Assembly (NCBI GenBank): GCA_017468985.1
Contig: JAFUHF010000020.1
Coordinates: 1-64,000 of the forward strand
Source of the DNA: Bacteroidaceae bacterium
Lineage (GTDB): Bacteria > Bacteroidota > Bacteroidia > Bacteroidales > Bacteroidaceae
Length of the DNA: 64,000 bases
Direction of reading: 5' to 3'
A program made the translations under genes and the position numbers. Every line of letters starts with the position of its first letter. Position 1 is the first letter of the stretch. Positions 17,244 to 25,767 of this stretch are shown one piece after another. A model generated the notes under the pieces. The model saw nothing but the letters and a program-made list of their open reading frames with translations, did not search any database and was not told the origin of the DNA.

Positions 17244-17975
17244 CTATTCTTTTTTCGTACAGATTATCTGATTGTTGAATTGTAGGTCTATCTTGCTGTA
17301 TTTATTCCAGCCTACATTGTTGAGTGCTTCTTCGTAGAACACCTTGAGCCTGCCCAGCTTCTGCTCTACGTCTACCGCCTCGCCCAGATACACAATATGG
17401 TTGCCAACGCGCGGAATAACCTCCAGCGTAGAGTCAGCCAGGACGTGAATCTGGAGTATCTGGTTGTTCCAGAATTCATTTTGCTGCAAATAGCACCCAA
17501 TGGGTGCCAGCGAGTGCTCTGCAAAGTGACGGCTGACGGCCCCGGTGGCCAGTACGACGTCAGCCGGATATTTTACCTTCCGCAGGGGTTTGCCGTGAGC
17601 GTCAATGAAGTAATCGCCGCCTTCGTCACTCAGTATGCGCATCACTGGAAGCCGTTGCGACACTTTCACATGTACCACGTTGTCGGCTGTCTTGTAACAC
17701 TGCGCTTGCAGGATGAACTGATGGGCCTCCAAGGCCTGTTCCATCTCTTTCAGGTCGATACGGTTCATCGGAATTCCCTCTGGATAGAGATGCTTCTGCT
17801 CCAAAAGACTTCTCACCTCGTCATCGGAAATAAAGGCCGCACGCGAACTGTCAGAAACAGCGATTTCCACCCTCCGGCATGCGTTCGTATTCTCGCCTTT
17901 GCTGAATCGCGCCACGGCCACCACAAGATAAGCCAAAAGCGCAATGCCTACCAGTAATTTCAACAATGACTTCAT
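17244..17975 (-). CDS. ftsQ: Cell division protein FtsQ
   Basis: 243 residues. A short cytosolic N-terminus and one membrane helix (about 5-23) are followed by a periplasmic POTRA-like region starting VEIAVSDSSRAAFISDDEV, then the FtsQ beta domain (DYFIDAHGKPL, LEVIPRVGNHIVYLGEA). FtsQ links early and late divisome proteins. Similarity is low, as usual for Bacteroidota FtsQ, but the position between murC (13 nt) and ftsA (8 nt) makes the call firm. Confidence 0.92.
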   Translation of the reverse strand: MKSLLKLLVGIALLAYLVVAVARFSKGENTNACRRVEIAVSDSSRAAFISDDEVRSLLEQKHLYPEGIPMNRIDLKEMEQALEAHQFILQAQCYKTADNVVHVKVSQRLPVMRILSDEGGDYFIDAHGKPLRKVKYPADVVLATGAVSRHFAEHSLAPIGCYLQQNEFWNNQILQIHVLADSTLEVIPRVGNHIVYLGEAVDVEQKLGRLKVFYEEALNNVGWNKYSKIDLQFNNQIICTKKE

Positions 17976-17988
17976 CCGATTCTTACTT

Positions 17989-19368
17989 TTAGAGTTTCTT
18001 CTTCAATATCTCGATCATGGCTGGAACCTGATCATCCAAGTCACCAGCTCCCAGAATGATGAGCACGTCATACGTTTCGCTCTCCACCATCTGGAGTACG
18101 TCCTTTTTCTCTATGATCCGGGCCTCCACGCCAGGGCTCAGGTGGTCGTAGATAAGCTGGCTGTCCACCCCGGGGATGGGAAGCTCGCGAGCAGGGTAGA
18201 TTTCGGTCAAAATAACCTCGTCGAGCAGCGAAAGGCTTTCGGCGAACTCTTGGTAGAAGTCCCGGGTGCGCGAATAAAGGTGAGGCTGGAAAATAGCCGT
18301 AAGTTTACGCCCTCTGAAGACTTCGCGCAACGAAAGGATGCAGTTGCGGATCTCCATGGGGTGATGGGCATAGTCACTGAGCAGCACGAGACGGTCTGTC
18401 ATGATTTTAAAGTCGAAACGCCGCTCCACTCCCTTGAATGTGGCCATGGCCTGGGCTATATGGCCGGGCTTTGCGCCGGCTATCTGTGCCAGTGCCATGG
18501 CGGCAATGCCGTTTTCGATGTTGATGCTCACAGGCACGCCCAACCCTACGTTCTTGATATTTCCAAAGGGCGAAACGAGGTCGAACTCTATTGCTCCGCC
18601 TCCTATGCGCTCGTTTTCAGCGTGGAAGTCACCCTCGGAGCGCCCGTAGCTGAAGCAGCGGACCTCCTGCTGAAGGCGCGGTGTCATGGCCAGCCCTGAA
18701 TGGATCACCAGCGCGCCCTCGGGCCTGATGAGCGACGAATAATGCTCGAAACTCTCGATATAAGCCTCGGCCGTGCCGTAAATATCGAGATGGTCGGGAT
18801 CGGTGGCTGTAATCACGCTGGCATAGGGTCTCAAGTGGTGGAAGGAACGGTCAAATTCGTCGGCTTCTATCACTACGTAGGGACTGGTGGGGCTAAACAG
18901 ATAGTTAGTGCCGTAATTGTTGGATATGCCACCGAGAAATGCGTTGCACCCCACGCTACTTTCGTGAAGCAGATGGGCTGTCATGGCAGAAGTGGTGGTC
19001 TTGCCATGGGTTCCGGCCACACAGAGGCCTTTCATGGCCTTAGTCAGAGTGCCCAACACTTCGGCGCGCTTCTGGAGTTCGTAACCCTGGGCCTTGAAGT
19101 AGAGCCACTCGCGGTTGTCGACCGGAATGGCCGGCGTATAGACCACGAGGGTATGGTTTTTGTCCTTAAAGACGGACGGTATGTTGGTTTCGCTGTCCTG
19201 GAAGTGGATGTTGGCCCCTTCCTGCTGCAAAGCAGCCGTGAGATGGGAGGGCATGCGGTCGTAGCCGCCCACGCGGCAGCCTTTTTTAAGGAAATAGCGC
19301 ACCAAGGCGCTCATTCCTATGCCGCCGGCACCCAGAAAATACACGTTACTGATATCTTCAAGCTTCAT
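17989..19368 (-). CDS. murC: UDP-N-acetylmuramate--L-alanine ligase MurC
   Basis: 459 residues. The N-terminal Rossmann domain has FLGAGGIGMSALVRY near 11-25. The ATP-binding loop of Mur ligases, GTHGKTTT, is at 119-126, and the central domain includes SNNYGTNY and EADEFDRSFHHLRP. The C-terminal domain has DYAHHPMEI and FQPHLYSRT. MurC adds L-alanine to UDP-MurNAc in the cytoplasm, the first amino acid of the peptidoglycan stem. It follows murG by 80 nt and precedes ftsQ by 13 nt. Confidence 0.97.
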   Translation of the reverse strand: MKLEDISNVYFLGAGGIGMSALVRYFLKKGCRVGGYDRMPSHLTAALQQEGANIHFQDSETNIPSVFKDKNHTLVVYTPAIPVDNREWLYFKAQGYELQKRAEVLGTLTKAMKGLCVAGTHGKTTTSAMTAHLLHESSVGCNAFLGGISNNYGTNYLFSPTSPYVVIEADEFDRSFHHLRPYASVITATDPDHLDIYGTAEAYIESFEHYSSLIRPEGALVIHSGLAMTPRLQQEVRCFSYGRSEGDFHAENERIGGGAIEFDLVSPFGNIKNVGLGVPVSINIENGIAAMALAQIAGAKPGHIAQAMATFKGVERRFDFKIMTDRLVLLSDYAHHPMEIRNCILSLREVFRGRKLTAIFQPHLYSRTRDFYQEFAESLSLLDEVILTEIYPARELPIPGVDSQLIYDHLSPGVEARIIEKKDVLQMVESETYDVLIILGAGDLDDQVPAMIEILKKKL

Positions 19369-19448
19369 TTTTGCTTCTTGCTTTCTCCTTAGCGATTGTT
19401 TTTACGCTTGCTTACTGATGCTGATGGGCCGTGAGGGCCACTTTCGTC

Positions 19449-20576
19449 TCATTTATGACTACCGGCCCGGCGCTCTGCCAGACGGATCACTTCTTTGGCT
19501 ATCACCTTGGCGGCATCGGCGTGGGCCATGGTCTGAACGTTGCGCGAGAGGGCCACGAGGCGTTCGGGCTCGTTTACGGTGCTCACCGCCTTGGACAGCA
19601 AGGCCATCCTGGCCTCTGAGTCCTTCACGTAGATGGCAGCGTCTTTCTCCACAAGGGCCAGGGCATTCTTGGTCTGATGGTCTTCGGCCACATTGGGCGA
19701 CGGAACAAGGATGGAAGGCTTGCCCAAGAGGCAAAGTTCGCTGATGCTGCTCGCGCCGGCTCTCGAAATGACCAAATCGGCAGCTCTGTAGGCCTTGGCC
19801 ATGTCGCTGATGAAGTCGCTCACGCACAAATTGTCCGGACGGCCCTTCTGCTGGAGCTCCTGCTGTATTTGCTGGCTGTAATACTTTCCTGTTTGCCAGA
19901 TGAACTGCACGTTGGACTGCCGGATCAGGTCCAGATGGCCCAACACGCTCTCGTTGATGGTCAGGGCTCCCAAGCTACCGCCAATAATGAGAATGGTCTT
20001 TCTGGAAGGATCGAGGCCGAAACTCTTGATGGCCAATTCGCGCGAAACCTTGGTGGACAAGAGTTCCTGACGCACGGGATTGCCCGTAATCATGATCTTC
20101 TGGGCAGGAAAGAAGCATTCCATGCCGTCGTAGGCTACGCAGATGAGTTCTGCCTTTCGCGCCAGCAGCTTGTTGGTAACTCCGGCGTAGCTATTCTGCT
20201 CTTGAAGCACGTAGGGTATTCCCATTGACTCGCACGCGCTCAGCGTGGGACCGCTGGCATAGCCACCCACACCCACGGCCACCTGCGGACCGAACTCGCG
20301 CACTATGCGTTTGGCCATCCGGCGGCTCTGGGCAGCCTTGAGCAGAATGCCCACATTGCGCCATACGCGTTTGCGGTCAAAACCATTCACGGGCAGGCCC
20401 TTTATTTCGTAACCTGCGGTCGGAACACGGGTCATTTCCATTCTTCCCTCGGCTCCCACGAACAAGATTTGTGCGTCGGGCCGTTCTGCTTTTATGGCAT
20501 TGGCTATTGAAATGGCAGGAAAGATGTGACCTCCCGTGCCACCGCCACTGATGATGATTTTAAGCTCTTCTCCCAT
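19449..20576 (-). CDS. murG: Undecaprenyldiphospho-muramoylpentapeptide GlcNAc transferase MurG
   Basis: About 375 residues from ATG 20576 (MGEELKIIISGGGTGGH). In-frame ATG 20594 and an upstream start at 20618 are alternatives, but the latter falls in the promoter. The GT-B fold signatures are GGTGGHIFPA near the N-terminus, GVGGYASGPTLSA in the first half, and the UDP-GlcNAc site SRAGASSISELCLLGKPSILVP in the second. MurG makes lipid II at the inner membrane. It is the first gene of this dcw block; ftsW, murD and mraY, which usually precede it, are absent upstream. Confidence 0.97.
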   Translation of the reverse strand: MGEELKIIISGGGTGGHIFPAISIANAIKAERPDAQILFVGAEGRMEMTRVPTAGYEIKGLPVNGFDRKRVWRNVGILLKAAQSRRMAKRIVREFGPQVAVGVGGYASGPTLSACESMGIPYVLQEQNSYAGVTNKLLARKAELICVAYDGMECFFPAQKIMITGNPVRQELLSTKVSRELAIKSFGLDPSRKTILIIGGSLGALTINESVLGHLDLIRQSNVQFIWQTGKYYSQQIQQELQQKGRPDNLCVSDFISDMAKAYRAADLVISRAGASSISELCLLGKPSILVPSPNVAEDHQTKNALALVEKDAAIYVKDSEARMALLSKAVSTVNEPERLVALSRNVQTMAHADAAKVIAKEVIRLAERRAGSHK

Positions 20577-20607
20577 ACCTGATGTGGTATACATTCTATT
20601 AAGGAAG

Positions 20608-20615
20608 CAAAAATA
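20608..20615 (-). promoter_or_regulatory. -7 promoter box (TATTTTTG) upstream of murG
   Basis: On the minus strand TATTTTTG matches TAnnTTTG and is preceded about 10 nt upstream by a second candidate, TAATTTTG. It lies 31 nt before ATG 20576 and would drive the murG-to-ftsZ run. Confidence 0.5.
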
Positions 20616-20749
20616 CAAAATTATTCCCGTTTAAACCTTGGGCGCGAGACGTTTTTTCTCGAAAAAAAATTGCAGAGCAAACAGCAGATGGTCTACGGGC
20701 TTTGTATATCAATAAAAAGGAGACGTCAGGAGGCCCCTACCCACCAATT

Positions 20750-21085
20750 TTCGGCCTCAAAACAAGGCATGAATCCCCCAAAAAGGCTTCATTCTGCCTA
20801 ATCGCAAGACTGAAGACCCGAAAAACACCCCAATTCTGCCCAATCGCTTCACATTCACCACAAATCAAGCCTCCATTCTGCCCAATCGAAAGACAGAAGA
20901 CCCGAAAAACATCTCCATTCTGCCCAATCACCCCACATCAAGCCCAAATCAAGCCTCCATTCTGCCCAATCGAAAGACATGAGGCCGAATTTACACCCCA
21001 ATTCCCTCCAATCGCAAATCCGAAAGGCTGAAAAAAGGCTTCATTCAGCCTTCACTCATCATAGTAAGCCATTTTAAAACCGCAG
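20750..21085. repeat. 42-bp minisatellite array A (eight registers) between murG and the POT transporter
   Basis: The core TTCTGCCCAATCG or a close variant starts at 20750, 20792, 20834, 20876, 20918, 20960, 21002 and 21044, exactly 42 bases apart. The first and last copies are degenerate. Units 2 and 4 share ACAAATCAAGCCTCCA-type ends. Units 1 and 3 share AGACTGAAGACCCGAAAAAC-type middles, giving an 84-bp higher-order pattern. Because 42 is a multiple of 3, a frame stays open across it (20702-21031, +), but its peptide is just the repeat. It occupies most of the 634-base gap (20577-21210) upstream of murG. Confidence 0.9.
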
Positions 21086-21151
21086 CCCAGCCCTTCGGAT
21101 ACAATGGGCGCCCCATCAGACCACTCAATCGCCCTCTGACAGAAAAAGGAA

Positions 21152-21177
21152 AGAGGATGCCCAAACGGACATCCTCT
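21152..21177 (-). terminator. Terminator of the POT transporter gene
   Basis: AGAGGATG at 21152-21159 pairs with CATCCTCT at 21170-21177. Read on the minus strand the hairpin is followed by a T-rich run (TTTCCTTTTTCT). It lies about 35 nt after the POT stop codon. Confidence 0.75.
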
Positions 21178-21210
21178 CATAACCCGATATTTATTATAAC
21201 TACAATGGCT

Positions 21211-22740
21211 TTATCGTGCTACTTTTTCTAAGCGCTTCATCATGGCAAACATAAAGATAGCAGCCACCACGCAAACAGCTATAAATACGCTCCAAACAGC
21301 CCACAAGGGGAGGTCGCCCCACAGATAGCCGCCTACTCCGACGAGCTTATTGCCTATGGCTGTGGCCACAAACCATCCGCCCATCATGGTGCCCTTCAAC
21401 TTGGGAGGAGCCACCTTGGAAACGAACGATATGCCCATAGGGGAGAGCAAAAGTTCGCCGAAAGTAAGGATAAGGTACGTGGAAATGAGCCAATAAGGCG
21501 ACACGAGGGGCCCATAGGAACCAGCCTCGGCCATAGCCTTCTGAGCATTGGGCGTGAGCAGACCCTGCGAGGCAAACATCATTACAAAGAAGGCCACACC
21601 GGCCACCAGCATGCCGTAAGCAATCTTGCGAGGGGCTGAAGGCTCCTTGCCCTTGCGCGCCAGAGCGCCAAATATGGCCAAGCTCACGGGCGTAAGTGCC
21701 ACTACATAGAATGGATTGAATTGCTGAAAAATGGGAGCACTGACTGCAACGGCTCCGCTAAGCTGTGTATACTTCCAAATGAGAATACCAACAGAAACCA
21801 CGATAACGGCAGCGGAGATGGCTTTTCCTTTTGACGTTTTACTCTGGAAGAGAGAGAACAAGGCATACACAATGAAGATGACAAGCACCAGGTTCCACAC
21901 GTCGAATGCCATAGCCTGCAAACCTTCGCTCGACTTGGCCGTGAACTCATCGGCAAACCACGTGAGCGACAAACCATTCTGATGGAAAGCCATCCAGAAG
22001 AAGATGACAACCGCAAACACCAGGCAGAGAGCAACAACACGTGCTTTCGTTTCCTGAGGAGTAAGCGTTTCTTCCTTTTGAACCGCAGCAGCGGCTTTGG
22101 CCGTCTTTCCACCCTCCGTATGACGGAAAGTATGACGGAAAGCATAGAAGATGATAATGGAAACAATCAAGGAAGCGCATGCCACCGCAAACGCGAAGTG
22201 GTAAGAATCGGCCACGCTCACTCCCAGACGGGTCTGACCCCATTCCATGATTTTAACGGCCGCAGTGGGAGCAAACAGAGCGCCAATATTGATGGCCATA
22301 TAGAATATGGAAAATGCCGAGTCGCGTTTGTCAGCCAATTTGGGGTCATCGTAAAGGTTTCCGACCATTACTTGGAGATTTCCCTTGAAAAGGCCTGTGC
22401 CGAAGCCTATAAAAACCAGCGCGGCAAGCATGGCGATGAGCGCAGGAGTGTCACCACCCAAAGGTACCGATAATAGCAGATAGCCAAGGAACATAATAAT
22501 GATGCCGTAGGTTACCATCTTGCCGTAACCGAACTTGTCGGCCATAAAGCCTCCAACGAGAGGGAAGAAGTACACTAACATCAGAAAATCGCTGTAAATC
22601 TCACCGGCCCACCCTGCGGAGAGACCGAAATTGGCGTTCAGGAAGAGAACGAAGACGGCGAGCATCGTATAATAGCCAAAACGCTCGCCCGTGTTGGCCA
22701 ATGCCAACGCATAAAGACCTTTGGGTTGTCCTTCAAACAT
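21211..22740 (-). CDS. POT-family peptide:proton symporter (DtpT-like)
   Basis: About 509 residues from ATG 22740 (MFEGQPKGLYALALANTGER). The frame extends to 22812, but that part covers the promoter. PTR2/POT signatures are present: GERFGYYTM in the first segment, GFMADKFGYGKMVTYG and FYMAINIGALFAP. It has 12-14 membrane segments with a charged insertion near residue 220 (AVQKEETLTPQETKAR). These symporters import di- and tripeptides using the proton gradient. It is a single gene with its own promoter and terminator. Confidence 0.9.
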   Translation of the reverse strand: MFEGQPKGLYALALANTGERFGYYTMLAVFVLFLNANFGLSAGWAGEIYSDFLMLVYFFPLVGGFMADKFGYGKMVTYGIIIMFLGYLLLSVPLGGDTPALIAMLAALVFIGFGTGLFKGNLQVMVGNLYDDPKLADKRDSAFSIFYMAINIGALFAPTAAVKIMEWGQTRLGVSVADSYHFAFAVACASLIVSIIIFYAFRHTFRHTEGGKTAKAAAAVQKEETLTPQETKARVVALCLVFAVVIFFWMAFHQNGLSLTWFADEFTAKSSEGLQAMAFDVWNLVLVIFIVYALFSLFQSKTSKGKAISAAVIVVSVGILIWKYTQLSGAVAVSAPIFQQFNPFYVVALTPVSLAIFGALARKGKEPSAPRKIAYGMLVAGVAFFVMMFASQGLLTPNAQKAMAEAGSYGPLVSPYWLISTYLILTFGELLLSPMGISFVSKVAPPKLKGTMMGGWFVATAIGNKLVGVGGYLWGDLPLWAVWSVFIAVCVVAAIFMFAMMKRLEKVAR

Positions 22741-22781
22741 GATTATTGATGATTTTTGAATATTATGATAAACAATGGGGA

Positions 22782-22789
22782 CAAAATTA
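22782..22789 (-). promoter_or_regulatory. -7 promoter box (TAATTTTG) for the POT gene
   Basis: On the minus strand TAATTTTG lies 41 nt before ATG 22740. It excludes the longer ORF start at 22812. Confidence 0.6.
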
Positions 22790-22961
22790 CAAAATACTTT
22801 GGTAATAATCATGCAATGGAGAGCTTTAGTTTTATTGAAGGAAAGAAAACAAGGAAGCCTGACAGAAGAAGAAAAGAAGAAAAAAGTTCAAGAGCAAGAC
22901 AAATTGAAGCAGAAAAGGCATTTTTCCGCACCTCTGTAGTATGTATTACGCAAAAACTTCG

Positions 22962-22969
22962 TAATTTTG
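22962..22969 (+). promoter_or_regulatory. -7 promoter box (TAATTTTG) for glsA
   Basis: TAATTTTG matches TAnnTTTG and ends 18 nt before ATG 22988. An open frame at 22756-22998 crosses this promoter and is not a gene. Confidence 0.65.
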
Positions 22970-22987
22970 TAGCTTACATTAGCTACA

Positions 22988-23809
22988 ATGGAAGATAAAC
23001 AGCTGATTATCGACATCGACAGGATTATCCGCGAGAAGGCCGGCCGCAAGGCACGCTGGATACCACAATTTGTGGTTTCCTGGCTCAAACGAACCGTCCA
23101 CCAGAAAGAGGTGAACCGCTTTCTGAATGCTCATAAGGACGAAACCGGCGTAGAATGGCTCAAATCGTGCGTGAAATATCTGAAGATGGACCTCACCATC
23201 GTGGGAAAAGAGAATCTTCCCCCTAACGACGGGCGGTTATACACTTTTGTGTCGAATCATCCGTTAGGCGGAGGTGACGGAGTAGCATTGGGAGCCCTGA
23301 TTGGCGAACACTACGACGGCAATATCCGATATTTGCTTAATGACATCCTGATGAACCTTCCGGGACTGCGCCCCGTGGGTATTGGTATCAACAAGACCGG
23401 CAGTCAAGGGCGAAACTTCCCGAAACTGGTAGAAAGCACTTTCCAGTCGAACAGTCAGGTACTCATGTTTCCCGCAGGCATTTGCTCAAGGCGGCATCAC
23501 GGCATAATTCACGATGAACCATGGAAGAAAACATTCATCAGCAAGAGTATTGAGACCCAACGCGACGTGATTCCCATCCATTTCAGCGGCGAAAACTCCC
23601 CATTCTTCTATCGATTGGCAAATATCAGCAAAATGCTCGGCATCAAGTTTAACATTGCCATGCTTTTTCTGGTTGACGAGATGTACAAGAACGTAGGAAA
23701 GTCATTTGAAATAAAAATCGGGAAACCCATTCCATGGCAGACCTTTGACCGATCCAAAACAGCCGCACAGTGGGCCCAATACGTTGAAGACATCGTATAT
23801 CAGCTGTAA
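22988..23809 (+). CDS. glsA: Lysophospholipid/glycine-lipid O-acyltransferase (GlsA-like)
   Basis: 273 residues of the PlsC acyltransferase fold. The catalytic motif is SNHPLGGGDGVALG, with five residues between His and Asp instead of the usual four. MFPAGICSRRHHG and the C-terminal KIGKPIPWQTF fit a substrate-binding region. A GNAT-type acyltransferase gene follows. That pair matches Bacteroides GlsA (O-acyltransferase) and GlsB (N-acyltransferase), which make glycine lipids in the inner membrane. Gene order and pairing, more than residue-level proof, support the symbol. A generic 1-acylglycerol-phosphate acyltransferase is the alternative. Confidence 0.8.
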   Translation: MEDKQLIIDIDRIIREKAGRKARWIPQFVVSWLKRTVHQKEVNRFLNAHKDETGVEWLKSCVKYLKMDLTIVGKENLPPNDGRLYTFVSNHPLGGGDGVALGALIGEHYDGNIRYLLNDILMNLPGLRPVGIGINKTGSQGRNFPKLVESTFQSNSQVLMFPAGICSRRHHGIIHDEPWKKTFISKSIETQRDVIPIHFSGENSPFFYRLANISKMLGIKFNIAMLFLVDEMYKNVGKSFEIKIGKPIPWQTFDRSKTAAQWAQYVEDIVYQL

Positions 23810-23914
23810 CAGAACAGCGCGTAGACCCAAAAACAAGCTCAGAAATCCCAAAGAGAGAGAAGAAAGAACAAAATACAGCGCAAATCACGCAGCCACATCA
23901 TACTATAATATATA

Positions 23915-24910
23915 ATGGAAAAGATTATTGACCCTATTGATCGTAAACTGCTAAAATCGGAGCTCACTCCCGAGCGACAGCTGCGACATACGAACAAGAG
24001 TCATAACGAAATTTACATCGTCACATGGCAGAACGCCCCTAACGTTCTGAAAGAGATCGGACGCCTGCGCGAGATCGCATTCAGAGTTGCCGGAGGCGGT
24101 ACAGGAAAGTCTGTTGACCTGGATTTCTTCGATATTTGCGACCATCCCTACAAGCAACTCATCGTTTGGAATCCAGACGACGAAGAGATCATTGGCGGAT
24201 ACCGATATTTACCCGGCGACGAAGTAGAGATTGACCAGAAAGGGCAACCCATACTTGCCACGAGCCACATGTTCCATTTCAGTGACGCATTTATGCGCGA
24301 CTACATGAAACAGACCATAGAACTGGGACGATCGTTCGTTACATTGGAATACCAGAACACACGGAAGACGGCGGCTAAGAGCCTTTTTGCCCTGGACAAT
24401 CTGTGGGACGGTCTGGGAGCACTCACCGTAGTCAAACCGAATGTAAAATACTTCTTTGGAAAGATGACCATGTACCCGAGCTTTAACCGCACGGCCCGTG
24501 ACATGATTCTTTTCTTCCTGAGCAAACATTTTCCCGACCCTGACAAGCTCGTTACGGCCAATCATCCCATTTCTCTCGAAACAGACCCCGATTTCCTTCA
24601 AAAGCTGTTCCGAGAAGACTCATTTAAGGCCGATTACCGCATACTGAACAGCGAGGTACGCAATTTAGGCTTTAATATACCCCCATTGGTCAATGCTTAC
24701 ATGAGTTTAAGCCCGACTATGCGCTTCTTTGGCACTGCGATCAACGAAGAATTCGGAAAAGTAGAAGAAACAGGCATCCTGATCGCCGTTGACGAGATTT
24801 TGGCCGAAAAAAGAGTGCGCCATATTGATTCTTTTGTTCGCGAGCACCCCGAAAGCCTCCGCCTGATCAAGGATGTACTGACGCAGCCGCTCACACAGTC
24901 ATCAGATTAA
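23915..24910 (+). CDS. glsB: GNAT-type N-acyltransferase, glycine-lipid synthesis (GlsB-like)
   Basis: 331 residues. The N-terminal half has hemolysin/OlsB-like GNAT features: LREIAFRVAGGGTGKSVDLD, YKQLIVWNPDDEEIIGGYRY and IELGRSFVTLEYQ. OlsB/GlsB enzymes transfer a 3-hydroxyacyl chain from ACP to the amino group of ornithine or glycine; in Bacteroides the product is a glycine lipid. It lies 105 nt after glsA with no clear promoter between, so cotranscription is likely. It ends at a strong bidirectional terminator. Confidence 0.8.
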   Translation: MEKIIDPIDRKLLKSELTPERQLRHTNKSHNEIYIVTWQNAPNVLKEIGRLREIAFRVAGGGTGKSVDLDFFDICDHPYKQLIVWNPDDEEIIGGYRYLPGDEVEIDQKGQPILATSHMFHFSDAFMRDYMKQTIELGRSFVTLEYQNTRKTAAKSLFALDNLWDGLGALTVVKPNVKYFFGKMTMYPSFNRTARDMILFFLSKHFPDPDKLVTANHPISLETDPDFLQKLFREDSFKADYRILNSEVRNLGFNIPPLVNAYMSLSPTMRFFGTAINEEFGKVEETGILIAVDEILAEKRVRHIDSFVREHPESLRLIKDVLTQPLTQSSD

Positions 24911-24936
24911 GAATCCCGTTCATGTTTTTATAAAAT

Positions 24937-24971
24937 AAAACCGGTGGTGAATAAGCTTCACCACCGGTTTT
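24937..24971. terminator. Bidirectional terminator between glsB and the SGNH esterase
   Basis: A perfect 15-bp stem, AAAACCGGTGGTGAA at 24937-24951 with its complement at 24957-24971, surrounds a 5-nt loop. T-runs follow on both strands, so it can stop the convergent glsB and esterase transcripts. Confidence 0.9.
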
Positions 24972-25018
24972 TCATTTTCGCGCCTCATGGGATGGGCTGC
25001 CGCCCCATGGACATCGTT

Positions 25019-25732
25019 CTAAAGGGTCTTTTCAATGACGGGCACGAGGAGTGATTCCATCACCTCATAACCAGCCTTGTTGGGATGCACTCCAGGGTTG
25101 TCCGTAGCCAATGCTGGCTTCATGCTTTTGTTATCGCTGTCCACCATGGCAGAAAAATAATCCACGTATGGCAGTTTGTTAGCCGCTGCATAGGCCTTGA
25201 TACGGGCATTCAACGATGCTATTTTCTCTGGAGCATCGGTAATCTTCTTATTCCAGCCAAAACCGGCGTGCGGAAGCACGGAAGTAAGAATAACCTTGAT
25301 CTTATTGGCCCTTGCAAGCTCCACCATAGACTGAAGATGGCCAAAGGTAAGCTCTTCACTGTAGTCACACGAGTTCTCTGCCACGTCATTGGTGCCTACG
25401 TTGATCACCACAAGCCTGGGCTTGAGCTTGATGACGTCTTCGCGGAAGCGGAGCAGGAAGTTATACGATGTTTGACCGCTTATTCCCCTGCCAATATAAC
25501 CGTACTTCTGGAAGAATTCAGGATGTTTCGTCACCCATCCCTCGGTAATGGAGTTTCCCAGCAAAACCACACGCTTTTCACCCTTCTTCGGGGCTGGGAG
25601 CTCGGAATTAGCCTTTGCATAACGCGGCGTATTGCCATAATCTACTCTCTGTGCCCGGGCCGAAGGGCCATTCAGGCATAAAACGCCGATAACCATCGTC
25701 ATCAACGCGATCTTTACGTCTTTTTTATTCAT
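25019..25732 (-). CDS. Secreted SGNH/GDSL esterase
   Basis: 237 residues from ATG 25732 (MNKKDVKIAL); an in-frame start at 25759 is less likely. A signal peptide ends in SARAQ. SGNH blocks: LLGNSITEGW (GNSITEG in place of GDS), GISGQTS, VINVGTND, and the catalytic pair in DNPGVHPNKAGYE. This branch is common in Bacteroidota glycan loci and usually removes acyl groups from sugars. It lies 35 nt after the GH43 gene in one operon, so it probably deacetylates the same arabinan- or xylan-type substrate. Confidence 0.85.
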   Translation of the reverse strand: MNKKDVKIALMTMVIGVLCLNGPSARAQRVDYGNTPRYAKANSELPAPKKGEKRVVLLGNSITEGWVTKHPEFFQKYGYIGRGISGQTSYNFLLRFREDVIKLKPRLVVINVGTNDVAENSCDYSEELTFGHLQSMVELARANKIKVILTSVLPHAGFGWNKKITDAPEKIASLNARIKAYAAANKLPYVDYFSAMVDSDNKSMKPALATDNPGVHPNKAGYEVMESLLVPVIEKTL

Positions 25733-25767
25733 TCTTTGCTTGATATTTGGTCTGTTCAATACTCGTT

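Noticed and set aside
20702..21031. 109-codon open frame encoding a repeated FCPI-type peptide
   Set aside because: The repeat length is a multiple of three, so a frame stays open by itself; there is no promoter and the peptide is just the translated minisatellite.
20750..21085. Possible CRISPR array
   Set aside because: Spacing is regular, but the shared core is only about 13 bases and degenerate, the in-between parts resemble each other in alternation, and there are no cas genes.
22756..22998. 80-codon open frame before glsA
   Set aside because: It covers the -7 boxes of both divergent genes and has a low-complexity basic composition.
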